Source: Paragorgia papillata (Eukaryota > Cnidaria > Anthozoa > Scleralcyonacea > Coralliidae). From it: a stretch of 64,000 bases of DNA. The translations under genes were made by a program, and so were the position numbers. Shown piece by piece: positions 34,161 to 46,735 of the stretch. The notes under the pieces were generated by a model. The model worked only from the letters and a program-made list of their open reading frames with translations. It was not told where the DNA came from and ran no database searches. Positions within the stretch are counted from its first letter, which is position 1, and every line of letters begins with the position of its first letter. The stretch spans positions 1,034,501 to 1,098,500 of the forward strand of contig JAWNZC010000025.1 of assembly GCA_035771165.1 (NCBI GenBank), in the 5' to 3' direction.

Positions 34161-37100
34161 CAATGTAATGCAATGCAACTGAATGTAATGTAATGTGATG
34201 CGATGTAATGTAATGTAAATATACTCAGTGTATAACAAAACGTAGTATTAACTAAAACATTGTTACATCATTACACTTAGAGCGGTTCAAATAATGCATT
34301 ACAAATACACAATAAATAACAATGTCAATTTAGAGAATTCCGTTTCAGTTTTTCCGTCAGTAATTTGAATTCCTCTTTAACCGCTTGTAAATTGACACTG
34401 ATAATACCTATATACACGTATACACATAAAATAAAACACGAACTTTAAAAAAAGTTATTTATACGAACGTTTCGTGCAAGCCCCTTATCTTATCGATATC
34501 TTGATTTTTATAGTTTCTTCATTGTTTTTGTTTTGGTAAGAGAATTGTATTTAGTAGCAAAGGTTTACGTTAATCAGGTTTTCGAAGTTCAAACTATAAA
34601 AATGTATCGTGCGTGCGCCTTTCACTCTGACCTTATCGCAAAACCAACATATTCAACTCGGGGGCAAACTCGGCGAAACTCGAAAGTAATTGATAAACAA
34701 TAAATATACTACATACTATACTACTATGCAGTGTAGTGTACTAAAAAGTTAAAATCAAACGAGTTTAATAATATTTGTCCTTTTAAGTTTCAGGAAGAGA
34801 CCAGTTTCAAGCAATGAACTCAATATTCATAACTGGAGTGCTAACTCCGGGGAAGAATATGAAGTCAGCTATATTACGTCACTTTTAGTCCTCCTACAAA
34901 CTGTTCCTTACGTATAGTCAAAAGGTAACACACAGCGTATGGAAATGAATCCGACGTGATATACGAAAATCCTGACATCACTTTTGAAGCGTGCTAATGA
35001 CTGAAGTTAGAGCTCCAGACTGGAAAATGGAGATTACTGGTTTCAACTCGAGTTAAATGCGTGCGCAAAATACGCGCGCGATTAATTAATGGCCCCCAGC
35101 CTGGGGAGTTGAGCGAAATACAAACATCTGGAGCGACTTGATAAAATGTGAAAATGTTATTGTGTTATTCACTCATCAATAACGCTAGAACATATTGACA
35201 TGTTTGCCAGATAACCTTGTGTCAACGTTTGGGTTAAATTGTCAATTTACCGTATACACAATCAAACGCATCACAAACATTTTTAACGTGTAGCGCAGTT
35301 TTTCTTAAACTAACTTTTAAGAGCGTGTTTTGGATGGTCTTTCGGATACTTTAAAAGGTGGTTCATTGAATAGAGCGCAGAGTAATTTACGTACAGCTTG
35401 TATACAGAAGTGGATCCTGTCTTCCATTTATTAAAAATCGGTACCCGATCTCCTTCGGAAGGATGAGATTTAGTCTAGGAGTTCCGTTGTCACGTCCTTG
35501 CCAAAATGAAAACCATCGAGAGTTTAAAAGATATATATGGATTTCTCACCCGATTTGTTATGGAAACTGTTCTGCCAAGAACTTCCGTATTCCTAATCTA
35601 ATCACGCTGTCCGCTTCTTTGACGGGTTGGCTTTAATTTCGTTCAAACAATCGACGGTTAAAAGGCAATATGGTTCGATGGCTTAATCCCTAGATCTCTC
35701 TTAAAACTTATTTGAGGCATTTAACGTTGATAATGAGAAAATGCAAGTTTATAAAGAAGAGGGAATGTAAATTGAGTTCGCGCAGTAGAGTCTAGGGACC
35801 GCGAAAGTTATAGACCCAACCCAAGAAAAGTTGTGTCGTTCTAATTCACCACTTTGGGCCCTTTCGGCGGGAACCCAGACAGCACCCGAGGACAAGTTTA
35901 AAAAGCTGAACTTTGTCGATAAACACTGCTACCGCATTAGTAAAGTAAATTATACATATAAAACTCAGACTTTGACAATTCCAACACGACATTCGCATTT
36001 TCTAATACTCCAGCCTAAAGCCGTTTTTATAGTAATATATCCAACACAAGTGCTCTTGCTCAGATTTCTAAATAATGCCAAGCATGTTGAAGCAAAGCAG
36101 AGTATTTTTAAGCAGCTGTATTTAGACATATCGGAGGACGAACACTGACGAGTGTTGGATATAGCTTACCGAACGAATCTGTATTTTATATAAGAGAAAA
36201 TCAAGTTTGACCGTAATTTTCCTCCGATTTCTAAATACTGATTAAATATTGCTTTCTTTTGAGTTTTCGTCATGAATTATTAATGAGTTTGGGGGAAAAA
36301 TATTTTCAATGTTTTCTCATTTATACAAAACAAACGTGAATTGGAATGAGGCCTGGCTAATGGTCTCATGATATGCGATTACCTAACCGCATTTCTTAAC
36401 GCGCCAACCGGTGTGAAAATGCATTATAAAAAGCACCGCAAGAACCAAAGTTTTTGTTTGATTTTAACTAAGTCAGATAATCACATTAACACTTACACTC
36501 GCGCTTATATCCTTTAATACAACATTGTCCCATTCGCGCTAATCCCATCAGATATTCCTTAGTTTTCGGCCGATTTGTGTCATACAGAACCGTTTTTAAA
36601 CCCTTACACCAGACAAGTTGGCGATTCCTTTTGTTTCTATGTTTTCCCAGCTTTTCCAAATCGTCTGAAGGATTTTCTTCTCAGCTATGTTATACCGAAT
36701 GGCAGATGCAATACGTAGATTAACACGTTTAACCGAATGATTTATTGTCCCGAAAATCTTTAGCGCCCAGGTGTTTATTTTAAAAATTATCAAACAAACT
36801 TGCGCATGACGCGCTCAGCTTTGCTTATCGACTTGAAAGCAAGGAGCATTTCAGAAACGGGAAAACCGTGCGCATATTCATTCGATATATCATGTCTGTC
36901 ATTTTAAACTCGCTTACTCTTGTCATCGTAGTTCAACTGTAAAAGACACGGCCCATGCGCTCTCAAGGTAACAACTTCGTTAATTAATTTCACACCAATA
37001 TGATAAAGCGTCCGTAAGGAATGCCTATGCCACCGGACTACACCATTAAGCCAAACAAGCAGACAAAGATCAACTAACAATACACCGATCGAAAACTAAA

Positions 37101-37922
37101 GAGCAACGAAAGACGAGAGACGATCGCATTGGTTTGTATTACCGACTTATTGAAATCACGTTTAAACAAGCAAACGTAAGCCTTAAGACAGAAACGAGGC
37201 AGATGCCACCAACTTATAAACTGTCAAGCGTATTTGATCGCACACGAGAAGCGTTGAAAGGTCTCTGCAGAACAAACGATTTGTTGAATACATTTGCGCG
37301 TATTTAATAACAGGCCTCCGAGTTTATTTTAAGGAATACGTGGTCACTTCGCTATCAAAATCATGGTGGTTTTGGGGCACGGTTTCCGCGCATTTTTGCT
37401 GTGTACGCGCGCGTCGGTGCGTCATTCTGCGTTTCCATAGAGCGTGGGTGGGTTATTTTAACGATTTTGACTGAATCTCTGGCGATAAGTACAAGCTATA
37501 TAGTTAAGTATTTGCTGATACGTTTTTGCGCGTTATCATCTGATGAATGCGTATCATTGATTCGGAGTCGCGCATGAAATCGAGCAGCGTGAACGTTTAG
37601 TTAGATCCCAGGTGATAAGTAATTGCCTCATGTTCGTTTATCTGACTCAACACACTGTGTATATAGTTGTTTACTGATAGCCATAGACCGACGCACGAAG
37701 ACTCGCACCTCGGCCCTTCTGTAAACAAATAAACAATTTAAAAGCTACCTTTGAAATACAAACGCAAAATAAATGACGGGATTCGATTTTAATCGCAATT
37801 TGAGTCTTTGACTCAAAGCATCGCACGCGGTTGTGCTATTCCCCACTCTTTTAAATCCCCGAAGTTTCACTGAATCGTGTACAACATTTAATACCCGGTC
37901 ACTGTCCGTTCGTTTCTCTTAC
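34161..37922. other. Proposed forkhead intron / downstream region, repeat-poor
   Basis: Apart from foldback copy e near 36100-36290 I see no repeats here. A 105-codon plus-strand frame (35831-36148) lacks an ATG, and its 3' end runs into the foldback payload. Confidence 0.45.
36100..36290. repeat. Foldback-family element, copy e
   Basis: The module TCATGAATTATTAATGAG is at 36270-36287. The payload includes CTGTATTTAGACAT and ACACTGACGAGTGTTGGATA, shared with 50630-50785. Confidence 0.7.
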
Positions 37923-38514
37923 CTTGTGGGAAAAACTGCAATGGTTGCTGATGTTTCGGTTCTTTGTCTCCTAGGATACTTGAGATTGAAAAAGAGCTGT
38001 TAAAAGTCGTTGACGAACGTTGTGACGGCGATGTCTGTGAGATGATGCCCTTCTCTGGAACTGTTATATCAGAGCTCCGACTTTCGCTCGACTTGTCCAC
38101 GTCGCTCGATTCCTCGTCGGATGCACCAACGAAATCAATTGCTTGTTTAACTGTTCCCTTTCCCTTGGGACGGCGTCTGCGTCTTCTCCTGAAGCTGCCG
38201 TCTTCTTGTAGGTAGTCATTTAGAGAGCTGATGGTCCAGTAGTTGTCCTTCCCCCACGGCCGGCTGGGGTCCTTGAGGATCTTGGTAAAACACTTGTTGT
38301 AGGAGAGGTTGTGTCGGACGGAGTTGCGCCAGCCTTTGTACGGCCCTTGGAAAAAACTGTAGTGTTGGACCAGGTAGTCGTTGATCTCAGACAGAGTGAG
38401 GCGCTTCTCGGGCGACTTTAGTATGGCGGTGGCTATGAGGGCGATGTACGAATGCGGAGGCTTGTCGTTTGTTGACTTTGCCAAGGACGGTTTTCGTTTC
38501 CCAATGCCAGACAT
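37923..38514 (-). CDS. Forkhead-box transcription factor, FoxQ1/FoxQD-like (exon 1)
   Basis: The start ATG at 38514 has A at -3. Residues 18-112 form a complete forkhead domain: [14 protein letters not shown], helix 3 [10 protein letters not shown] (62-71), PWGKDNYW (86-93) and a basic [12 protein letters not shown] wing that doubles as a nuclear signal. The wing and [13 protein letters not shown] recall FoxQ1 more than FoxQ2; this subfamily call is tentative. After an acidic/serine linker comes FSISSIL (175-181), a perfect eh1 Groucho-recruiting motif, so it is probably a repressor. The frame runs on to TAA at 37888, giving 208 residues, but CCACAAG|GTAAGA at 37923/37922 is a strong donor just after the eh1 motif. 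I therefore end the exon there, in phase 1. A phase-compatible candidate exon is 32975-33225; together they give about 280 residues. Confidence 0.9.
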
Positions 38515-40923
38515 TGTGTATATATATATGTATATATATATGTATTTGTTTTGATTTCTTTTCCGTGTGATTTGTCTCTAAACAATAGCTCAAGCCAAGA
38601 GTGTTTGAGCCCCTGGGTAGCTTATGCAGGATAGGATCTCTCGGGTGAAAACTAAGAAGGCAGGTAGTCCGGCTAGTTGTTTCACGTCGACACCGTGAGA
38701 GCAAGTGATGGCCAACACCACCCACATTGCTCGCTTTTGAACGCTGTGTATTAAGCCCTGATCACATCAATTGTACAATTAAATCTTGATAAATGAAATT
38801 AATTGGCTCGTTCAACGAGATGTTTCGTTCTGACCTCAGGGGGTTTGATAACAAATACAATAAGATATTGCACTCGGGGCCCGCCCATCGCAACCATTCG
38901 CGGGAAGTATATAATTGTATTAGGAATTAGCGGGGATAAAACTGTCCATTAAGATAAGAAGCTCTCGCGGATAAGCCCGTGCGATGCCTATTTTAAACCC
39001 TGATGCATCGATGTTTATCGTCGCATCCTGAGAAGCCGCAAACAGCAATCCCAGAAAAGAAAACGAGACGGATCAACTGAGTAAGAGTAATCCTCAGCCC
39101 CTTATGTTGTGTATATCCGTTAGGCTGTGTCATGGCGAAACGGTTATCCAATTAACAATGCTAGCATGCAAAGATTTGCACGCACTTAAACGTGGAAGTT
39201 TTATTAATGTTCCCAGATGGAGAGCATTATTACACAGACCAGACCGAGATGGATGGAAAGGTGTTGTATCCTGTCAAACGTTGCGATGAGTACATCTTGT
39301 CGGTCGCAACTTACTTATGTTCTCCTCTCCATCGATCCAAGCGCGCGCGCCGTGCGGTGCGCGTCTCTCACGCACCGAAAAACGTTCAAATAAAATATTT
39401 TAAAAACAATTAGTGAACAAGAGCAACGCGCAAACGACTTAATTGAACGCCGTATTACTGTCAAGGTAAACACGTTGTGAAATTAATCAAACGCGCTTTA
39501 AGAAAACATGTCGGGGCTCGAACTGATTTTACTTAAAAGAACGCTTTGATACGATGGTGAAACGAAGAAAAATTGACGCAAGCTCATTTGATTTGACCTT
39601 CGATACATCACGGTGAACGCCACGAGTCCATCATATTGAAGCCATCAGTGACACAAAATCCTCCCCTTGCAATGAAAAAAATTGTCGTGTTGTGTTAATA
39701 TTCGAAAAAGGCGTGAACTTGGTGACCCCGGTGAAATGGATCTCACGCCGTGTGGCTCCTCACATTGAACGACTGATCATCAAGTAACCGGAAAACACTT
39801 TTAAATTTGCCTACTTACGAAGGCACGCTTTTTAATAGTACGACCAAATTGAGTATCGCAGACAAGCAACTGGAAAAGCGCATTTAGGGTTCAAATTAAA
39901 CGCGACACCGAGTGTACAGTACCCCCGGGCGTGGATAGGATCGCTGGAGTTTACTGCCAGTCTGAGATATATTAGCCCAACGTAGTTCGTGTATAGATAG
40001 ATATACTCATGGTCCGATGAGGTATTTTCAAGTATTACGGAGCCACTGAAAGATGATTAAAAAAAATTAAACCCGATTATCCCGGAGTATTAACAAACCT
40101 ATGAAGGTTTCATGTTAGCGCGCTTCTGGAAGTTTTGACGCAGCACCGCGATTTTGGGTCACCAACAGGTTATGTAAATAGCCCCGGAGCTCACGGAGCG
40201 CGCGCGATCCCTCGTCTTGAAGAGACTATATATATATATGTCTTTTAAAAGCGTAGCACGCGCTCGGCGATAACACGGCGCAGTTTCTGTATCTACGTTT
40301 TGCAGTTCTTTCCCTCATATCGAAACGTCATCCTGGAAGTGTTTTGATAGTTAAGAGAGGCCCCAAGACAAATAATAATAAACCAAGCCGATCAGTCTTT
40401 CATGACTTCGCTTGATGGGACAATTAAGCCCAGCACTGCACAGCGATCGGCGCGAAGGGAACTCGTAATAATAACACAAACAAAACATTGGATTATGGTA
40501 TTAGTTTATTTTCCTTACGATTGTTCGGTAGGTCGTTTTGTAAAGTAAACGTTCAACTCCCGTGGTATATAGTCTGATGCGATATTCCTGGCTGGGCAAA
40601 CACATCATTAGATCGTCGACGACACGGCCCACAACGACTGCGGTTTGGCCTCACATGAGCGCACGGCATGGGTCAGCCCTGCATTCACGACACACGATCA
40701 CGTTTGATGTGCTCTTGATCAGGAGCTTATAGCTATAGTTCGAAAGCTGCTCGTGACTCAGGACGGCTTTTCGATAATTTTTAGACAAGCCGAAAAATAT
40801 ATTTGTTTGTCTGGACGTTAACAGAAAATATCCCTTATCGTACAACATTGCGACTGCGCGTAAATCCGAAACTCCGTTCTGAGTTGGGATAAAACTTATT
40901 TTCGTAAGCTTACATATAATACA
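38515..40923. other. Upstream region of the forkhead gene, repeat-poor
   Basis: A TA/TG-rich stretch (38518-38546) lies directly 5' of the start codon and would be transcribed or core promoter. The rest lacks the hairpin repeats common elsewhere and may hold enhancers. Frames at 39104 and 39192 have no recognisable protein features. Confidence 0.45.
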
Positions 40924-40924
40924 A

Positions 40925-41040
40925 AACATAACATAACATTAAACATAACATAACATAACATAACATAACATTAAACATAACATAACATAACATTAACATA
41001 ACATGACATAACATAACATAAACATAACATATAACATAAC
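40925..41040. repeat. ACATA pentanucleotide array
   Basis: About 20 imperfect units of CATAA with occasional ATTAAACATA variants. Confidence 0.9.
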
Positions 41041-41136
41041 AAGTGCATGTTCTGATTGGAATTACACAATCACAGTATATCATTCTTCAAAGCTCAGCAC
41101 ATCATACTCACAAGCAATAATGCTCCCAATAGCAAT

Positions 41137-41683
41137 CAGTGCCGGATTTAGGACAGGGCAGACTGGGCGGTCGCCCAGGGGCCCCCCACAAAATAATGTT
41201 TAAGGGGGGGCAGGGCCTCCACAAAAATGTCTTGAACGTTGAAAAAATAGGTGTTGAAATGAAAAAAATCTTGAGAGTCCAAAATATGAGTCAAAAACAA
41301 GACAAAAGATATATGGATGATATATAGATATATAGATGATATATATATGATATATAGAGGGTTGTGTCCCATGTACTATATATACTGAATATTACTTAGG
41401 TATCTTTAATCCTTTCTTACACTGCGCCTTCAACCGTCGTTGCCTTCGCAAGTTAACAAAAAATACAGCAAGATGCGCTTTTTGGCCTAAGGCCATATAC
41501 CGCATTCTTTGCAAATTTTATCCATCTACATTATATAACCCCAGTGTCAGTCTAATTACCTACACCTTATTCAAAATAATATGACTATGTAACTTAGCAT
41601 ACATTCAGAAATAGAATTGATATATTGTGCTGGTCAGTGACCGCCCAGGGGCCTCCACAGTCCTACATGTAAATTCAGCGCTG
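41137..41683. mobile_element. hAT-like MITE with perfect 8-bp target duplication
   Basis: CAGTGCCGGATTTAGGAC at the left is mirrored by GTCCTACATGTAAATTCAGC and GCTG at the right. ATAGCAAT occurs at 41129-41136 and again at 41684-41691. GCCCAGGGGCC words occur near both ends. No transposase frame in 547 bp. Confidence 0.9.
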
Positions 41684-41691
41684 ATAGCAAT

Positions 41692-42681
41692 AACGCTTCA
41701 GACTATAGGCGTCCGGTCACGAGCCTAATACATGGTTTCGAGCTTTCGAATAGTATGGGGAATATTGGGTAAAAAGCGTGACTACACTAAGGCACTATAT
41801 GAAAACGTGTTCACATTAATAGTGCCCATACGGCCGTCCTAACAGTACTGCAGAGCTTTATCTTGTAAATATTTTTAACTTTTAATTTATACTTACTGAC
41901 ACACCTATATATACACATTCAATAGATAGTTCTTTTAACCGAAAAAGGTGAAAGTATTTTAACCGAAACGTCAAAAAATACCGAAAATGTTGTTTTAATG
42001 GATTAGTACACGTGGCTGCATGGGCACAGTACCGAAACACCTGGGCGTGTGTTCGGCGGCATTGGAGTTATAAAACAGAAGATATAGTATGAAAACCAAG
42101 CACAAGTCTGAGTTTCAATTTCCAATCTTGAGCAAGCAGGCAGATATTGAGTTACACTGATAGTTATAGCTAAATCACTAAATATACTTTACACCCCACT
42201 GAAAAACAGTTTGCTTTTTCATCAACTTAATCCGGCTTAACTCCACAGGCGGTATACTCTTTAGGTTTTGGTGTGATTAAACACAAGCGAATCGACGAGT
42301 ATTTCCGAGTGGCTTCAACGTGTAAGACGCACCGAAGGCGATTCCTTCCGACATCGCCCGAGCTTTTAAAGAGTTCAGACAAGGCGACGCCGATATAAAA
42401 AAACTCCAAATACATCGCACAAGTTGAAACAAACAAATCAGTTAAAATAAACGTTTTGAATTACTATCCGGTAATATGGCTAAAAAGACCTAACAACGCA
42501 TTCTAGCCACGACTTAAGCCTAAAGCGAAAAAGTAATAAAGTCTAGCCATAAAGTAAAATAAACTTTTCCTTTAATGTCAGTCCGTATATATTGTGTAAT
42601 AAAAACACAAACATTTGCGTACAAGACGGAGTCGGAGTGACAAGAATTTGTTGAATGACAATCATGAAAGTATTTGACTTT
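41692..42681. other. Intergenic, nothing recognised
   Basis: No gene or repeat family recognised. Confidence 0.4.
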
Positions 42682-43615
42682 AAAGGGCATATGACTCGAA
42701 AATTAAGTTTGTCTTATTGAAAAGAACATTTAAAATGATAAAATAACATCTTTTGCAGTTTTTGGTTTCCTTGCTTCGTTTTTGAGATATTCCAGCTTGT
42801 TTGATATGCAAATGACACAACTTTTTACGTCACATGTGCATAATGAGTTATCAGAAAAGGTTACATATCTCTGCTATTATGAAAACATGGGCTTAAAGGA
42901 GCAGTGTCACTCGCAAAGCCCACGCAATAATCACGCGCCAACTTGAAAAACTACAGCCTGTAGGTTTTCAAGTTTGTTGATCCAAGATGGCGGCCGCACT
43001 TGGCGGCCGTATGGTGGAAGACGCGATAATTCAGGCCGAAAGAGAAAATACGAGGGATCAAATAGTTCACAGAAAGCCTGGAATAGTCAGCACAAACGTA
43101 TTTACTTATCACTGACTATATTTGAGTCATGGAAAGATGCTAAAATCGTAGCTGGATATGGTTCATGTAGCGATAGGCGCCGATAGCGACTTCGCAGCCC
43201 ATCTGCTCTCATTGGAATACCGTAGAAGGTAAATATCATTTGATTCATTTCTCTGGTTTCTTGTCCGATTTAGAGCTATTTCCAACATTTTCCGAAGTTA
43301 TTTCTATGTGCGCAAAAAAGATGCGCAAATGGTGACACTGCTCCTTTAAGTCAAAGGAAGTCTACCTACAACACCAAACATGTAGAATTCCAAGTGATTT
43401 TGTTTCACAATAGCAAAGATATGTAACCTTCTCTCGGTAACTCATAATACTCATTATGCACGTGTGACGTAAAAAGTTGTGCATTTGCATATCAAACAAA
43501 CTGGAATATCTCAAAAACGAAGCAAGGAAACCAAAAACTGCAAAAGATGTTATTTTATCATTTTAAATGTTCTTTTCAATAAGACAAACTTAATTTTCGA
43601 GTCATATGCCCTTAA
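42682..43615. mobile_element. Inverted-repeat family E6, copy 3, interrupted
   Basis: TAAAGGGCATATGACTCGAA at the left and the mirrored TTCGAGTCATATGCCCTT at the right bound the element. A TTAA-flanked element sits in its middle. A further partial E6 arm follows at 43616-43740. Confidence 0.85.
42897..43345. mobile_element. TTAA-flanked non-autonomous element carrying a coding relic
   Basis: AGGAGCAGTGTCAC and GTGACACTGCTCCT form the termini, and TTAA lies on both sides (42893-42896, 43346-43349), as in piggyBac-like insertions. The interior contains AAGATGGCGGCCGC and a protein-like plus-strand relic at 43040-43210: KRIYLSLTIFESWKDA, then after a small shift SDFAAHLLSLEYRR. I cannot name the source gene. 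Confidence 0.75.
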
Positions 43616-43813
43616 AGTGCACATCTTTTGCAGTTTTTCGTTTCCTTGCTTCGTTGTTGAGATATTAAAAGTCATTATGTATACGTGTGACGTCAAGTTG
43701 TTAAATTTGCATATCAAATAAACTGAAATATCGGCCGAGAAGGTTATATATCAGTTTGGTATTATCAAACAAAATTACTTGACGATCTTGACGATTTGCA
43801 TATTTGGTGTTCT

Positions 43814-43984
43814 AAGGGGGTAGGGTTATCCCTATCCCCCGAGATAACTCGGTGTTAGTTTATTTCCATGTTAAAAAAGTAAACCGTTCACATGAGACCG
43901 AGATAACTTGGGGGATAGGGATAACTCGGTCGGAGCGATAGGGTAACCCTAGCCCCCGAGTTATCCCTACCTCCATGTGAACGC
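43814..43984. mobile_element. MITE with GGGGGTAGGG termini
   Basis: GGGGGTAGGGTTATCCC and CCCGAGTTATCCCTACC flank an interior made largely of CGAGATAACTCGG palindromes. Confidence 0.6.
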
Positions 43985-44740
43985 TTTCACCCGAGTGCAC
44001 TTTTCAGTGCACTTTAATCCCAATATACGTTTTCGGGATCTAACTCTTACATAAACTATATTGGGTCACATCATCACGTTTAATAGCATTCCTTTACCTC
44101 GTTCCTGTCCGTCACAAATGGGTCTCTGAGCTGGACGTTGAAAATTGCCTGAGGTCAGAGAAAGAGAAAAAAGCTGGCGTTAGCCCAGAGTATAAACTAA
44201 CAAATATCAAAGTTATTGAATATAGAATCATAAACGGTAACGATAAACATTAAATTAATGGACATATAATCCTTAACGAGTTTGTATATAAGTTAAGTTC
44301 CGGCGCGAAGATTACGAAAGGCCTTCAAGTAAATTCTAATAAGGAACTGCCCTAAGTTTCGAGTTCCGGCGTTTTGATAATAATAATCTCCTATGCTTGA
44401 TATTTCCGTCACTTCGATATTTTTTAGAGATATATGTGGAAAACAAGTGATCAAAAGAACACGTAGATTCTTAAAATATACGACCCATTATACACCGTGA
44501 CATAAAAATAAACTCAGATACCGCGGAAGCATGATAGGCTATTTTTTCTGACCGCAAAATATTAAAGTTGAAGATTTATATATTAATTTATAATTCAGTG
44601 ATTCAGTATAGCTCACAGTTCACGTTTGTTTCAGTTTGATTTCGTATCGTACTGATGTAGGCTGGTGTTGTACATGTTTCATATTACATGCTAAGGGTGG
44701 ATGAAATAAAAGAGCCACATGGTTGCCTCCATCATAGTCA
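43985..44740. other. Intergenic, nothing recognised
   Basis: No gene or repeat family recognised. Confidence 0.4.
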
Positions 44741-45006
44741 ATCGAGATATGGTCTGGAAGCTCAGCTAAAGTCTTTGGTCTACCTTTTTGTTCGCCTTTA
44801 TGCATTTTTGTGCACGGTGCACGGTCACTGAACACATTGTATTTTAGTATAATGAACGAATTGTCCAATAACAACGTTTCAGTTCAATCACTCAACCGTG
44901 CTATTTAAATATTAATAAACCATAAAGGGTACGGTTCAACATAAAATCACAGCTCATTATATATAGGCGCTTTGGAGTTTGCCGAGTTTCCAGACCATAT
45001 CTCGAT
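44741..45006. mobile_element. MITE with ATCGAGATATGGTCTGG termini
   Basis: ATCGAGATATGGTCTGGAA and TTCCAGACCATATCTCGAT are perfect mirrors. This is the best-preserved copy of the family also at 4851 and 31353. Confidence 0.85.
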
Positions 45007-45222
45007 TGATAATGGCTCCATCATGGCTTCACGTTGCGTCATTTTCGAATATTAACAATTATCACCTATAGAGCCAAGAAAAAACCCTATTCCTAATCAC
45101 CGTCCGTGTTTACTGTTATACACCAACAAAACCCAGTAGCGTATTTACATATTTCTTAAACAGCCAATCCACAGCCCGAGTATGCACGCACTCTCAGTAT
45201 AGATCGACTATATATACGAGTA

Positions 45223-45350
45223 AAGCTGGATTTCCAATAGGCGTAAAATGTCGCGCGCTCGACTTTTTCGTTTTGTTTTGCGAGTTTCATGCATGTGAAA
45301 GGAAATAGAAAACTATTCAATTTGTACAATAGGAAAGTCAAGCGTGCGGT
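45223..45350. repeat. Copy of the GGATTTCCAATAGGCG repeat
   Basis: AGCTGGATTTCCAATAGGCG, then TCGCGCGCTCGACTTTTT and TTTGTACAATAGGAAAGTC, are shared with 49963-50128. Confidence 0.7.
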
Positions 45351-46354
45351 ACTTCGTCCAGATCATGAACAAAACCTTTCAGGGTAAAAAACTCTCCAGG
45401 GTAAAATTATACAAGAGAGTCAGTCTGCATGTAGGATTTGTGCGCTAATTGTAATACGACAATAATCAATTCTTCAAGATTAATTTCCAACAGCACCAAA
45501 ACATATTCTATTTCACTCTTCCGGCTCGAAATGTTGGTTTGCGTTTCGCTTGTATTGGTGTTTGGATATCCTGATGAAACACTCCTCTTCGTGTATGATA
45601 TATTACATATTACACTTGGCATTGGCGCGCGCTCGCACGCTAACTTGGCATAGGCAAGTGGCCCCCAAACTTCTTTTTGGAAGTGTCAAGTGCATGCCTA
45701 AGCATTTCTCCTTTTTACAACCGATAGCGATCTTTTTTATGATAAAACATGTGCCTGAGTGCCCTTTTGAATCTGTGTTCTCCCCAACTTCAACTTCCTT
45801 CCTAGAACACTAACTCTAAAACTTGGAAGAAGTCCGTCTCTCCAGAGACACAGCAAGGAAAGTCATGAGTAAAGATAGATCTAATTAGCAGCCTTAGTGC
45901 AAAAGATGAGCAACACTTATATCTTGGCACGGTCATGTGTTATCTTTAGCCTTGCTTCAAACAATATTAGCGTAAACATGCATAAGCCAAAAATATTGTA
46001 TTAATCCATCGGGGTAACACGCTGTAACATACACAGAGCACGCTCCCAACAGAGACACAGGTACCAGTTGATAGTGAACCCCCGCGCCCATTTCCTCGCA
46101 CCCTCCCTCAGTTCCTCGACTGCTTAAACACGCATTCGAAGAGACGGAGTTGATTCAAATCGAGCAGCACATCATTATCATCAATAAGGTTTATTCTTGT
46201 TTTCGGTTTCCCGTTTCACGTTTTCCGGATGCAACGATCGAACCATCCCAAACCACAGTTTACAAGACCCGAGTTTTGCAAGGCGCGCCATTGCAGTGAC
46301 CACAACTATGTTTTGCGGGACACCATAAAGAGAACGTTGGTCCGCATAATAAAG
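45351..46354. other. Intergenic, nothing recognised
   Basis: Several 70-90 codon frames overlap on both strands without any recognisable domain. Confidence 0.4.
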
Positions 46355-46505
46355 CTCTTCCCTCGCGGCTTGACGTGCACCGCGCCTAGAATTCAAACTT
46401 GTTTACAGTTATTGCACGCTCGACTTTTCTGTTGTACAAATTAATAGTTTTCACATAAAAACTCGCGAGCGCGGAACATTTTACGCTTAATAGTGGAAAG
46501 CCAGG
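46355..46505. repeat. Second copy of the TAGGCG / CGCTCGACTTTTC repeat
   Basis: GCACGCTCGACTTTTCTG, TTGTACAAATTAATAG and GAACATTTTACGC are shared with 45223 and 49963. Confidence 0.6.
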
Positions 46506-46619
46506 CATGCATGCAGTGACGATTGATGCGTATACCCTCTACCAAAAGTTTCAAATCCGCTCTTCGCTCCGCTACGAAAAGATCCTGGTAAGAACATAGA
46601 CGTAGTGCTCAGGCAGGCA

Positions 46620-46735
46620 CATAGGTAGCGCAAGCTGTTATGGCGCTGCCCGAATAGGGTTAGCAAACGTTTTCCACCAAGTTCTCCGGTTTTCTTCCCA
46701 CCGCGGCAAAATCAACACCATAACTTTCCATGTTA
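46620..46735 (+). mobile_element. Fragment of the 5S-type SINE family
   Basis: AAGCTGTTATGGCGCTGCCC and TTCTCCGGTTTTCTTCCC followed by AAAATCAACACC match the head and body of the SINE at 55523. Confidence 0.6.

Noticed and set aside
33832..34238. Long minus-strand frames rich in His, Tyr, Thr and Leu
   Set aside because: They are translations of the GTGTA microsatellite and stay open only because the repeat lacks stop codons.
35831..36148. 105-codon plus-strand open frame
   Set aside because: It has no ATG at its start, overlaps the payload of a foldback repeat and shows no domain.
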